DNA from: a virus
DNA: 22,889 nucleotides
Direction: 5' to 3' (one strand)
Virus record (IMG/VR): IMGVR_UViG_3300028712_000015
Span: 1-22,889 of that record
The translations under genes were made by a program, and so were the position numbers. How positions within the stretch are numbered: position 1 is the stretch's first letter; every line of letters begins with the position of its first letter. The notes under the pieces were generated by a model. It saw nothing but the letters and a program-made list of their open reading frames with translations. It had not been told where the DNA came from and ran no database searches. Positions 7,562-13,867 of the stretch are shown here, piece by piece.

Positions 7562-8074
7562 CTATTTTCCCGAGTGTGCAAACCTTCCGAAGTATTTTTT
7601 AGCCGCCTGACAATACGCTGCGTGGGCCTCCTTCTCGGTTTTGAAATTACCCAGCCAATAGTTTTTCCCGTTGGCGCGAATCGCACTTGTCCATTTTTGA
7701 TCTGGCTCATGCCAGTACGCACCTTTCAATCCCTTCCTCCGGACCACGCTGTTTCCGCCGTTCTGGCTCTTGGTGGCTTCACGCAGGTTCTTAATCCTAC
7801 AGTCGTCAGGGTCGCGGTTGATGAAATCGAGATCGAGTTTCGGCCACTCGCCATGCTCCCAGAGCCATGCCAGACGGTGGGCCTTGTAGCTTTGTCCGGC
7901 AATCTTGATCACCCGGTAGCCCTTTGCATCCAATGAACCGGCCCGCTGACCAAGCGCAACACGCGCGGAAGGTTTCACCAGCCAGATAAAATTCCCGGTT
8001 TCCGGGTCGTAGTCGAGCACGTCCTTCAACGTGTATTGGGTTAGCTCCCAGTCTTCGAAATCGTAAATCTTCAT
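7562..8074 (-). CDS. HNH-AP2 homing-endonuclease-like protein with altered active site
   Basis: Start chosen at the ATG at 8074 (GGGAG upstream); the open frame continues to 8116 but overlaps the terminator hairpin. The 170-residue product has the usual order for these free-standing endonucleases: YDPETGNFIWLV, KAHRLAWLWEHGEWP, the HNH core at residues 80-100, and an AP2 DNA-binding domain (KGAYWHEPDQKWTSAIR, YWLGNFKTEKEAHAAY). The core reads LDFINRDPDDCRIKNLREAT. Most relatives have a DH pair and DNR here, so the general-base His is Phe84 and Asn92 is Cys. It is therefore probably unable to cut DNA while still able to bind it. It sits between two PEP-CTERM genes. Confidence 0.85.
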   Translation of the reverse strand: MKIYDFEDWELTQYTLKDVLDYDPETGNFIWLVKPSARVALGQRAGSLDAKGYRVIKIAGQSYKAHRLAWLWEHGEWPKLDLDFINRDPDDCRIKNLREATKSQNGGNSVVRRKGLKGAYWHEPDQKWTSAIRANGKNYWLGNFKTEKEAHAAYCQAAKKYFGRFAHSGK

Positions 8075-8090
8075 GGGGTGATGCTCCCAG

Positions 8091-8120
8091 AAAAATGGGG
8101 TGCGTGTTAACCGCACCCCA
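8091..8120 (-). terminator. Intrinsic terminator after the second PEP-CTERM gene
   Basis: TGGGGTGCG (8096-8104) and CGCACCCCA (8112-8120) form a perfect 9-bp stem with a 7-nt loop. Read leftward it is followed directly by TTTTT (complement of 8091-8095). It lies 11 bases past the stop of the gene at 8132-8851 and 17 bases before the HNH start, so it should separate the two. Confidence 0.85.
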
Positions 8121-8131
8121 CTACGCTTACG

Positions 8132-8851
8132 CTACGCTAAACGAAACGCTTGACCGCCGTTGTTTTCACGCCGACGATAGGCCATGAAACCGAGACCAGC
8201 GAACCCGATGCACATTAACGCCCATGTGCTCAATTCAGGTACAGCCGCAACCTGCGGGATCGGGCTCACGTCGATGCGGAAGTGTTCGAAGTCGTTGATC
8301 TTGCCGCCGACACCAAGGTAGAGGTCCAGATCGACAATGACCTCGCCACCACTGGCGATGAAGTCAAAGCCCTTCTGCTGATTGCCGTTGCCAAGATCGT
8401 AGCCGCCACCCCCAAGCCCTGCCACACCTCCCGGAAGGTTGGTGAAGGCGAGGTTGTTGATGGTGCCATCCGGTTCTGCGACCTGCAGGAGGAAGAAGAT
8501 GTTGCCCGTTCCCTTGATGGAGAAGGCATTCTCTGTAGTACCAAGCTGGGTCGTGTTGGTGCTGTCCCAGATGGTGATATCCAGATCGCGGGTGTTCTCG
8601 ATTTTGATGCTCTGACCGCTTGCTTGTCCAGTGAACCCAGTGGTGTTGGACCGGTCGAAGAACCTTACGATCTCGTTGTTCTGGCCGTTGAGGTGACCAA
8701 GAATCAAGCGAGGATCGTTGGCATCAATGCCAGTAAACACCACGTTGGTGCCGGTGCCACCTTGTCCAGTAGTATCAAGCACAACATTTGCGCTGGCGGG
8801 TGTCACCGCCGCTAACGCAAGTAAGGCCGTAGCCATTAATAGTTTTCTCAT
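8132..8851 (-). CDS. PEP-CTERM sorting-signal surface protein
   Basis: The 239-residue product has a clear signal peptide (MRKLLMATALLALAAVTPAS, cut near ASA-N). The mature domain is Gly/Asn/Thr-rich and strand-rich, like other PEP-CTERM beta-sandwich proteins. The sorting signal from residue 204 is VPELSTW, a hydrophobic helix (ALMCIGFAGLGFMAY) and RRR. The VPELSTW form is a common alphaproteobacterial variant of PEP. It would be anchored and cleaved by a host exosortase. AAGAAGGA precedes the ATG, and a perfect terminator follows the stop. Its own terminator and leader hairpins make it look like a self-contained expression unit inside an early phage operon. The exact role is unknown; surface change of the lysogen is the most natural guess. 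Confidence 0.83.
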   Translation of the reverse strand: MRKLLMATALLALAAVTPASANVVLDTTGQGGTGTNVVFTGIDANDPRLILGHLNGQNNEIVRFFDRSNTTGFTGQASGQSIKIENTRDLDITIWDSTNTTQLGTTENAFSIKGTGNIFFLLQVAEPDGTINNLAFTNLPGGVAGLGGGGYDLGNGNQQKGFDFIASGGEVIVDLDLYLGVGGKINDFEHFRIDVSPIPQVAAVPELSTWALMCIGFAGLGFMAYRRRENNGGQAFRLA

Positions 8852-8872
8852 AATTTGTAGTCCTTCTTCTGA

Positions 8873-9085
8873 TCAGGAAGTTGGTGCGGAATGCACCTCA
8901 GAAGGCTCCTCGCTGGTAGCCTTCTGAGGTGGATGGCATCGTTCCAGAATCCTCAGTTTCTCGTCAATTGCTGCGATCTGCTGGCGGATGTGTAGCATCT
9001 CCAGCCTGCGCTCGGCCCGCGCCACAGATTGGTTCAGCCAGTATCTGGCGTTGGGATTGTAGGATGGTGGTTTTCTGTCGGTCAC
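8873..9085 (-). CDS. Small coiled-coil phage protein
   Basis: GTG at 9085 is chosen because GGGAGGGAGCAAACC precedes it; upstream codons to 9118 have no comparable signal. The 70-residue product has a helical centre (VARAERRLEMLHIRQQIAAIDEKLRILE, quoted in parts: RRLEMLHIRQQ, IDEKLRILE) with heptad-like Leu/Ile spacing, so it probably forms a coiled coil. Its 3' end contains two overlapping inverted repeats. The family is not recognised. Confidence 0.55.
   Translation of the reverse strand: MTDRKPPSYNPNARYWLNQSVARAERRLEMLHIRQQIAAIDEKLRILERCHPPQKATSEEPSEVHSAPTS
8883..8897 (-). promoter_or_regulatory. GGTGC-GCACC leader hairpin before the second PEP-CTERM gene
   Basis: Plus-strand GGTGCGGAATGCACC: 5-bp stem, 5-nt loop, 31 bases before the PEP-CTERM ATG at 8851. 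Read leftward it is GGTGCATTCCGCACC, one base different from the element at 7514-7528. It lies in the last codons of the upstream gene. Confidence 0.45.
8894..8931 (-). repeat. 14-bp inverted repeat overlapping the leader hairpin
   Basis: CACCTCAGAAGGCT (8894-8907) and AGCCTTCTGAGGTG (8918-8931) match perfectly around a 10-nt loop. It has no T-run on either side in the leftward direction, so it is not a standard terminator. Four bases (8894-8897) are shared with the smaller hairpin at 8883-8897, so the two cannot form fully at once. That arrangement recalls an attenuator, but this is inference. Confidence 0.6.
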
Positions 9086-9121
9086 GAGGTTTGCTCCCTC
9101 CCCGATAATTACAACCAAGGC

Positions 9122-9134
9122 TGCGTACTACGCA
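9122..9134. promoter_or_regulatory. Operator-like palindrome TGCGTA-C-TACGCA
   Basis: A perfect 6-1-6 inverted repeat in the short gap 9086-9211, upstream of the leftward gene starting at 9085. An AT-rich stretch nearby contains CATAAT in leftward reading, a possible -10. No convincing -35 is seen. Confidence 0.3.
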
Positions 9135-9211
9135 AGCCCCATTTGTATTATGTTGTGTCCGGTGTCAGACCGTTATCGGGAAGGGTTTGGTGTCGGCCAA
9201 GCTAACGTGAG

Positions 9212-9706
9212 TTAAACGGACCCAAGCCCTACAACGCGGTGATGCAGGTCATAGGTCCGCTTGTCCGGTCGACCTTCTGCCGCCCGTCTCTCGCGCGCCT
9301 CGTAGACCTGCGCCAGCCGCTCCTTGGTGAACGGCGTGATCTTGCTCATCCGCTCGACCTCCATGCGATACTTGTGCGGCTTGACCCGCGAGACATGCTG
9401 GCGGCCTTCCTTCTCGGCCTTGGCGCGAGCCCTTGCTTCCTTGTCGAACTGGATCAGGGACCGCTTGGCTATCTTCGGCGTGATGCCGCGCCAGCGGTAG
9501 CCCTTCAGTGCGAACTTCACGATGCCAGCGTCGATGCGAACCTTGTGGTCACCACCCTTCGGATCGATCTTGCGCAGCGCGCGCTCGATGGAAATCTTCT
9601 CCATGCATTTGGAGACGAGGCCGCACTTGCCCTCATCGATGTCGCGCTGGATTACTTCCACGGTCAGCTTGAACGTCTCTACTGTTTTGGTTCTTATTGC
9701 CGTCAT
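9212..9706 (-). CDS. Conserved hypothetical phage protein
   Basis: The ATG at 9706 is preceded by GAAGGAGCAAGACC and overlaps the upstream stop as ATGA. The 164-residue product opens with a strand-helix stretch (FKLTVEVIQRDIDEGKCGLV), has an Arg/Lys-rich central helix (KRSLIQFDKEARARAKAEKE) and ends in charged helical sequence. The frequent basic residues are compatible with nucleic-acid binding. I do not recognise the family. Confidence 0.65.
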   Translation of the reverse strand: MTAIRTKTVETFKLTVEVIQRDIDEGKCGLVSKCMEKISIERALRKIDPKGGDHKVRIDAGIVKFALKGYRWRGITPKIAKRSLIQFDKEARARAKAEKEGRQHVSRVKPHKYRMEVERMSKITPFTKERLAQVYEARERRAAEGRPDKRTYDLHHRVVGLGSV

Positions 9707-10248
9707 CGGTCTTGCTCCTTCTCTGCTTCGGTTTGGTCAGGGAGTTTTCGGTGTCGCCCAAACGCGCGGTCGGCTTGGCGGCGGCAGTGGTCAGTGCAGT
9801 TCCTTCCATCATCACGGATAAGCCGTAGCGCCGCTTCCAGCGCCTCGATGCGGGCGGTTTCACATGGGACTGAAACACCATTTATCATCGCATCGTTACA
9901 GATGTGCTGTGCCGTTGTGAGGTCGATCTTATGCTCGCGCAGAAGCTCCCAAAGAGTTCGGGTCACTTGTCTCTCCTCCGGTGCGAGTGCGGCGCTGGCG
10001 AGGGCTTTGCGGGCGATCCCCATCGCAGTATGGTCGATTGTTATGTCATCAATCTTGTGCAGCGCCGCCTCCAGCGCCTCGATGCGCTCGCCACGTTCAC
10101 GCCAATCATCGACGCTTTTTTGTATCGCCGGGTTCAGCCCCTCGATGCGGACGGCGGCGTCTCGCAGCGCCGCTTCCAGTTCCTCGATGCGCTCGACCTG
10201 TTTGTTGATGGTGGCTTCCAGTAACTCGACGCTATAGGTGACGCTCAT
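9703..10248 (-). CDS. Coiled-coil phage protein with RIEALEAAL repeats
   Basis: The 181-residue protein carries three similar heptad segments, RIEELEAALRDA, RIEALEAALHKI and RIEALEAALRLI, joined by longer linkers. It therefore probably forms a long coiled coil or oligomer. The ATG at 10248 overlaps the HNH-AP2 stop by four bases, and its own stop overlaps the next gene in the same way. A His/Cys/Arg-rich tail (CTDHCRRQADRAFGRH) follows the last heptad. No catalytic motif is seen; the function is unknown. Confidence 0.65.
   Translation of the reverse strand: MSVTYSVELLEATINKQVERIEELEAALRDAAVRIEGLNPAIQKSVDDWRERGERIEALEAALHKIDDITIDHTAMGIARKALASAALAPEERQVTRTLWELLREHKIDLTTAQHICNDAMINGVSVPCETARIEALEAALRLIRDDGRNCTDHCRRQADRAFGRHRKLPDQTEAEKEQDR
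9828..10191 (-). repeat. Three dispersed 25-bp direct repeats in the coiled-coil gene
   Basis: Plus-strand copies of GCGCCGC(T/C)TCCAG..CTCGATGCG lie at 9828-9852, 10062-10086 and 10167-10191. They code for the heptad segments. Their near-identity at the base level suggests recent internal duplication or gene conversion. Confidence 0.75.
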
Positions 10249-10790
10249 TTGTTCCGCTCCGGTACGTGAAATTCGCCGTGAAGTTTTCGTGCCATCTCGC
10301 TATAAGCGGCGGCAGCTTCTGTAGCGGTTGGAAAGTAGCCGAGATGATGTTGGACTTTGTTTAGGTAAATGACAGCCCGCCACTTGTTGCGAGAAAAGCT
10401 AACGCCAGTGTATCCAGAACAATTGTTTCTCATTCTCTCCCTGTTGCAATTCTGGTTGGTCTGGGTGGCTGGTCGTAAATTGTCAAAGCGATTGTCGCAC
10501 CCGTCGCGATTCTTGTGGTCAATGTTCGGCGGCGGCTCATTACCTGTCTCTAGTTTCCATATCACGCGATGCGCCGCGTAACACGCGCCCGCAAGACTGA
10601 TGCGGCAGTGGCGTCTGCTATACCCGACAGCCGTTCCGGCAAATCGTATATTCCATCTTTTCCATTCGCGCTCAGAACCGAAGTGGTTGCGCGGTCGGTG
10701 TCTCCAGCGCAAACTTCCCTCGGTTCGATTATAGTCGAAGCATGAGCGCAGGTATTTTATTGGCGGCAACTTCAGCGTCGGCAGCGCCAT
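10245..10790 (-). CDS. HNH-AP2 homing-endonuclease-like protein, active site intact
   Basis: Start chosen at the ATG at 10790 because GGAGGT precedes it at good spacing; the open frame extends to 10838 without such a site. The 181-residue product has YAAHRVIWKLETGNEPP, then the HNH core NIDHKNRDGCDNRFDNLRPA (D91, H92, N100 and N104 present), and an AP2 domain from about residue 124 (GYTGVSFSRNKWRAVI, HHLGYFPTATEAAAAY). It should be able to cut or nick DNA and act as a mobile endonuclease gene. It is locked into the operon by an ATGA overlap with the next gene and a 19-base overlap with the previous one. Confidence 0.88.
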   Translation of the reverse strand: MALPTLKLPPIKYLRSCFDYNRTEGSLRWRHRPRNHFGSEREWKRWNIRFAGTAVGYSRRHCRISLAGACYAAHRVIWKLETGNEPPPNIDHKNRDGCDNRFDNLRPATQTNQNCNRERMRNNCSGYTGVSFSRNKWRAVIYLNKVQHHLGYFPTATEAAAAYSEMARKLHGEFHVPERNK

Positions 10791-11233
10791 GAGCGACCTC
10801 CATTCGTTATAACTTTTCTGAGCTTGTGCCTCGTGCAAACGTTGCTCTCGGTTTCGGCCACCCGCTTCGCCGCCGGTTGCGGTCCCTCCTTCGCAACCGG
10901 CGGCTCAGCTACCGGCGCATCGGGCACGACGCGCTCGGTGACCAATTTCGATGTGTCGATGATCCTAACCGGAGCGACCTTCGGCGGCGCAACGCTGAAG
11001 ATCGGATCGGTCTTCTGCGCCAGCGGCAACGGCTCGACCTTCGGCACCTCGATGCGCTCCTCACCCGGGAGCCGCTGGATCGCCAGCACCATCAGCAACG
11101 ACATCATTGCAGCGAACGCGAATAGTATCTTGATGGGGCTCATCGCGATGCTCCCTTGCGGTAGCCATTCGGTCAGCACGCGCCAGTGCGTAGGTACGCG
11201 CAGGCTTCTCGATTCCATCGCCGTGATCGTCAT
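10772..11233 (-). CDS. Membrane-anchored phage protein with C-terminal Cys/His/Trp motif
   Basis: The start at 11233 gives 153 residues and overlaps the previous stop as ATGA. An inner ATG at 11143 (AAGGGAGC upstream) would give 123 residues. The 30 codons between them end in G or C about 77% of the time, which supports the longer form. A hydrophobic helix (ILFAFAAMMSLLMVLAI) lies just after the inner start, followed by a Pro/Val-rich linker and a C-terminal CTRHKLRKVITNGGRSWRCRR-like motif (C, H, W, C spaced). It may be a single-pass protein with a cytoplasmic or periplasmic tail. Function unknown. Confidence 0.6.
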   Translation of the reverse strand: MTITAMESRSLRVPTHWRVLTEWLPQGSIAMSPIKILFAFAAMMSLLMVLAIQRLPGEERIEVPKVEPLPLAQKTDPIFSVAPPKVAPVRIIDTSKLVTERVVPDAPVAEPPVAKEGPQPAAKRVAETESNVCTRHKLRKVITNGGRSWRCRR

Positions 11234-11475
11234 GCCGACATCCGCATGCCGAGCTTTATCTCCCTCAAGGCGACGCCCTTGCTGATCGGCCCGGTCTCGT
11301 TGAACCAAGCATACCGGTCGCAGAACGGATAGTAGCGCACGCCGATGTTGCCGTGCATCGCGTAGCCGGTCTTCCAGTGGTCCTTGGTCGCCTTGTACTC
11401 GCTGTTGATCAGCGCGTCGTTCTTGGCGCGGCGCTCAAGCTCCTTGACGATCAGCGGGTCGCTCGACTTCGGCAT
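11230..11475 (-). CDS. Hypothetical phage protein
   Basis: The ATG at 11475 is preceded by GAAGGAGCAACACC. The 81-residue product is rich in aromatic residues (HWKTGYAMHGNIGVRYYPF, CDRYAWFNE) and has basic helices at both ends. Overlaps with both neighbours and the strong start site support a real gene. The family is unknown. Confidence 0.65.
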   Translation of the reverse strand: MPKSSDPLIVKELERRAKNDALINSEYKATKDHWKTGYAMHGNIGVRYYPFCDRYAWFNETGPISKGVALREIKLGMRMSA

Positions 11476-11722
11476 GGTGTTGCTCCTTCAAGTTCAATTG
11501 TAGACCGGCAGCGTTGACCCACTTCACCCATTGATATGCAAGCTGGTCCTTGGCCAACACTTCTGATTCCGCAATGCCAGCGGCACGACCGCCGCCCGGC
11601 TGGATGGTGTTGAGCGACCATAGCCATCGCTCGCTCGCGCTGCTCTCGACGTAGCCAATCCGCACGCTGCCGGAATATGCGGCCTGCAGCGTGCTCCTCG
11701 TGTTGCGCTTGTAGGTGATCAC
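11435..11722 (-). CDS. Hypothetical phage protein, GTG start
   Basis: GTG at 11722 is chosen because it overlaps the stop of a 26-codon ORF as GTGA; upstream codons of this frame shadow that ORF. The 95-residue product starts MITYKRNTRSTLQAAYSG and contains SERWLWSLNTIQPGGGRAAG and DQLAYQWVKWVNAAG. It overlaps the next gene by 41 bases. No family recognised. Confidence 0.55.
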   Translation of the reverse strand: MITYKRNTRSTLQAAYSGSVRIGYVESSASERWLWSLNTIQPGGGRAAGIAESEVLAKDQLAYQWVKWVNAAGLQLNLKEQHHAEVERPADRQGA

Positions 11723-11799
11723 GCCAGCTTCCTGAGCTTGGACCCTCGACGCTTGAGGTGCTCGGCGGTGATCACCTTCTGGTCTGCCCACGTGTCCAT
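11719..11799 (-). CDS. 26-residue mini-ORF in the overlap chain
   Basis: ATG at 11799 shares its A with the upstream TGA (TGATG), and its own TGA overlaps the next start (GTGA). The peptide is basic (MDTWADQKVITAEHLKRRGS, then KLRKLA). It fits exactly into a gap that no other frame fills, which suggests a translated small gene or a coupling peptide. Too short for family assignment. Confidence 0.45.
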   Translation of the reverse strand: MDTWADQKVITAEHLKRRGSKLRKLA

Positions 11800-12191
11800 C
11801 AGCCCACCTGCTTCTTGAATTCAGCGCAGGCCGCGCGGATCGACTTCGACAGATCGTTGACGCGCTCGATCAGAGCCTGCGAGTGCTTACCCTTCTCGCG
11901 AATCTCGACGGCGGTCTCGTTGATGTGCTTCATGTCGTCAGCACATTCGAGCAAGGCCTCGCCGAGCTTCTTCACCATCTCCTTGACGGAGATTCCCATG
12001 TCCTCGACCGCGATGGCGGCGGCCTCGTACTGGGTCAGAACCGCCTCGGCTGACATGCGGCCAAGATCATCGAGGTCGTGCATCGCCTTCATCGGATCGG
12101 TGAACTTGCGCGACAGCACTTGCTGCACATCATGGTCGATGTTCTCGACGTTGACGAGCGGGCTGCGGCGAACTGGGGTCTGGTCGTTCAT
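11799..12191 (-). CDS. Helical phage protein (DivIVA/tail-fibre-like coiled coil, unassigned)
   Basis: The ATG at 12191 has AAAGGAGCTACCG before it and overlaps the DUF968-like stop as ATGA, so the longer reading to 12278 is rejected. The 130-residue product is almost all helix: AVLTQYEAAAIAVEDMGISV, VKKLGEALLECADDMKHIN and a last amphipathic helix (IERVNDLSKSIRAACAEFKK). No motif for function is visible. It is an early-operon protein beside a nuclease-like gene. Confidence 0.65.
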   Translation of the reverse strand: MNDQTPVRRSPLVNVENIDHDVQQVLSRKFTDPMKAMHDLDDLGRMSAEAVLTQYEAAAIAVEDMGISVKEMVKKLGEALLECADDMKHINETAVEIREKGKHSQALIERVNDLSKSIRAACAEFKKQVG

Positions 12192-12514
12192 TCGGTAGCT
12201 CCTTTGATGTTTTGATAGCGTTGATAGTATTGCTGCGCCAGCGCGAAGGGATCGCTGACACCGTGCGCGGCCCACCATGCAAGTTCGTTGCCGTGGTGGT
12301 GCTGTGCCATGTGGTGATTATGCTTCAGCGGCAAGGCCCAGCGGTCATCGGGTCGACCCCAACCGCCGGGCTTGCCGTGCTCGAACGATGTCGCACGAAG
12401 GTGGGCGGCGTCGCACGGTGGTGGCTGCAGGCATCCGCAGGCGCAGCGTTGCTTGCGGAGCCATGCAAGATAGCCCGGATCAGACAAGCGAGGTTTGCGT
12501 TGCCTCAGTGTCAC
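12188..12514 (-). CDS. DUF968/Ref-like HNH-type nuclease
   Basis: GTG at 12514 overlaps the recT stop as GTGA. The 108-residue product has CACGC at residues 24-28, CDAAHLRATSFEHGK, then RPDDRWALPLKHNHHMAQHH and a Trp/Gly-rich end (ELAWWAAHGVSDPFALAQQY). This spacing of Cys, DAAH, PDD-W-PL and HH-QHH is that of the DUF968/RecA-dependent nuclease (Ref)-like group found near recombination genes in phages. It could process recombination intermediates together with RecE and RecT. Nuclease activity is inferred from the motif only. Confidence 0.7.
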   Translation of the reverse strand: MTLRQRKPRLSDPGYLAWLRKQRCACGCLQPPPCDAAHLRATSFEHGKPGGWGRPDDRWALPLKHNHHMAQHHHGNELAWWAAHGVSDPFALAQQYYQRYQNIKGATE

Positions 12515-12728
12515 CGTTTGCCTTTGGGCTTCGCTGGGGTGCGGTCCGGCGGGAAGGTGTCTTCCTTGCCTTGGTCCTCGTCCTCGGCTTGCTGTCCGGC
12601 AGGCTCTCCGCCCACTTCTCGATCATCGCCGACAGCGACTTCGCCTCGGTCTTCGTTTCGATCTCCATCTGGTCGATCACCAGCATCTGCCTGCCGTCCT
12701 TCAACGTCAGGCTCATTGACGCGCTCAT
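12480..12728 (-). CDS. Out-of-frame gene nested over the recT 3' end
   Basis: ATG at 12728 is preceded by CAGGGAGAGAACG. The 82-residue product reads like a normal protein (SLTLKDGRQMLVIDQMEIET, then AKSLSAMIEKWAESL) with a basic C-terminal tail (KPRTRTKARKTPSRRT). In its first 47 codons I count 45 ending in G or C, while the recT frame over the same bases has many codons ending in A or T. Third-position bias therefore favours this frame as the long-standing coding one. It overlaps recT by 218 bases and the next gene by 35. The family is not known. Confidence 0.7.
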   Translation of the reverse strand: MSASMSLTLKDGRQMLVIDQMEIETKTEAKSLSAMIEKWAESLPDSKPRTRTKARKTPSRRTAPQRSPKANGDTEATQTSLV

Positions 12729-13533
12729 CGTTCTCTCCCTGTTCGGCTTCACCGGAATTGGTGCTGCCCTCGATCACTGAGCTTAGCGTCGCCTCTCGTG
12801 CGACATGCTCTGCATCGAATCCCCTATGGTCAGCGTGCTTCTCTCGCCCTTCCTTTAACCGCTGCATCAATGCATCGGTTTTCTTTCCACTGTCTGGCGT
12901 TACGTCTACCGGCTCGTGGTCTGGTAGTTCGTCGCGGGTGTAGACGCCAGCCAGCACGTCAGGACAATTGATGCGCGCCCAGTCGCGCGACGCATCATAG
13001 AACAACTGCACGCGCGGCTTCTGCAGCCACAGCGGTGAGCCACGGAAGTTGCCCTTCTCGTTCCTGCCGATGTCCTTGACCCGCTTGCCGAGCGGCTCGC
13101 TGGTGTATTCATGCGGCGCGTCCTCGCCCTTGAAGGTGCCGGATACGATGCAGACGGTGTCATCGCCTTCGCCCTCAAAGCGATGGCGCAGCCTGCCCTT
13201 GAGCGGAGCCAGCGCCTCGATCACGGCATGAACCAACTGGCTTTCATAACCAACCCTGACCTCACCGCTCTTGTTCTGCATCGCGTAGGATTTCTCCGCG
13301 ACGAAGAACGGGTCCATGCCCCAGCGCAGCGCGCGCGTGCAGATCATCAGGCAGTCACCAACCGATCCGCGCAGCCATTGCGGAATGCCAGCGCGGCAGG
13401 TTGCCATCGCCTTCGAAAACTCCATCACCTGACCGTAGTTCTCGGGATCGATGCCGCCCAACTTGACGCTGATCGGGATCGCGGAGGTGATGGCGCGATC
13501 AACACGCCGCTCGATTTCAGCTACGTCTACCAT
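12511..13533 (-). CDS. recT: RecT-family single-strand annealing protein
   Basis: The ATG at 13533 follows AAAAGGAGCAAACCAA. The 340-residue product has the RecT core: CRAGIPQWLRGSVGDCLMIC, ALRWGMDPFFVAEKSYAM, VRVGYESQLVHAVIEALAP and GSPLWLQKPRVQLFYDASRD, followed by WARINCPDVLAGVYTRDEL. RecT anneals single strands for recombination and pairs with the RecE-like nuclease at 15922-16851. From about residue 269 the sequence becomes an acidic Asp/Glu/Gly tail that overlaps another gene out of frame, so the tail is probably an overprinted extension after loss of an earlier stop. Confidence 0.87.
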   Translation of the reverse strand: MVDVAEIERRVDRAITSAIPISVKLGGIDPENYGQVMEFSKAMATCRAGIPQWLRGSVGDCLMICTRALRWGMDPFFVAEKSYAMQNKSGEVRVGYESQLVHAVIEALAPLKGRLRHRFEGEGDDTVCIVSGTFKGEDAPHEYTSEPLGKRVKDIGRNEKGNFRGSPLWLQKPRVQLFYDASRDWARINCPDVLAGVYTRDELPDHEPVDVTPDSGKKTDALMQRLKEGREKHADHRGFDAEHVAREATLSSVIEGSTNSGEAEQGENDERVNEPDVEGRQADAGDRPDGDRNEDRGEVAVGDDREVGGEPAGQQAEDEDQGKEDTFPPDRTPAKPKGKR

Positions 13534-13867
13534 TTGGTTTGCTCCTTTTCTTCGGTTTCGGTTGTTTCGCTGTCCACTCGGCGGCGACCTTGCGCTCGCG
13601 CTCGATGTCGATGGCTCTCTTTTTCACGAACTGTTCTTCATAGCCCATCGCGGTGATCACCGCAGCGACCGTGTGGTGCTGTGGATTTCTTGTTGGTCCG
13701 TGGAACCAGTTTGCCATCGTGGCACGCCCCACATTCGAAATCTCGGATGCGATGGTTAGCTGATCGAACAGCCCTTCGTCTTGCATGATGGTGCGCACCT
13801 TGTCGATCACCGGATTCTTGTCCACGTAGGAGTAGGTCCGGAAAATCTTGATGTAGCCTCTAGCCAT
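13517..13867 (-). CDS. HTH DNA-binding phage protein
   Basis: ATG at 13867 is used; a GTG nine bases upstream is also in frame. The 116-residue product contains QLTIASEISNVGRATMANWF followed by HGPTRNPQHHTVAAVITAMG, a Cro/CI-like helix-turn-helix where the second helix ends in NWF and the third is positioned for DNA contact. The C-terminus is Lys/Arg-rich. It overlaps the neighbouring genes by 8 and 17 bases. It may regulate the recT-end part of the operon; the target is unknown. Confidence 0.65.
   Translation of the reverse strand: MARGYIKIFRTYSYVDKNPVIDKVRTIMQDEGLFDQLTIASEISNVGRATMANWFHGPTRNPQHHTVAAVITAMGYEEQFVKKRAIDIERERKVAAEWTAKQPKPKKRSKPNGRRS

Noticed and set aside
8852-9211. Sigma-54 promoter for the PEP-CTERM gene
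   Set aside because: No TGGCAC-N5-TTGC-like pair was found upstream; the known link of RpoN to PEP-CTERM genes gives no support here.
9239-10237. 332-codon plus-strand ORF
   Set aside because: It is antisense to two leftward genes; its Ser/Arg-rich product reflects the opposite-strand heptad repeats.
12212-12943. 243-codon plus-strand ORF
   Set aside because: It lies opposite recT, the nested gene and the DUF968-like gene and has Ser/Arg-rich shadow composition.
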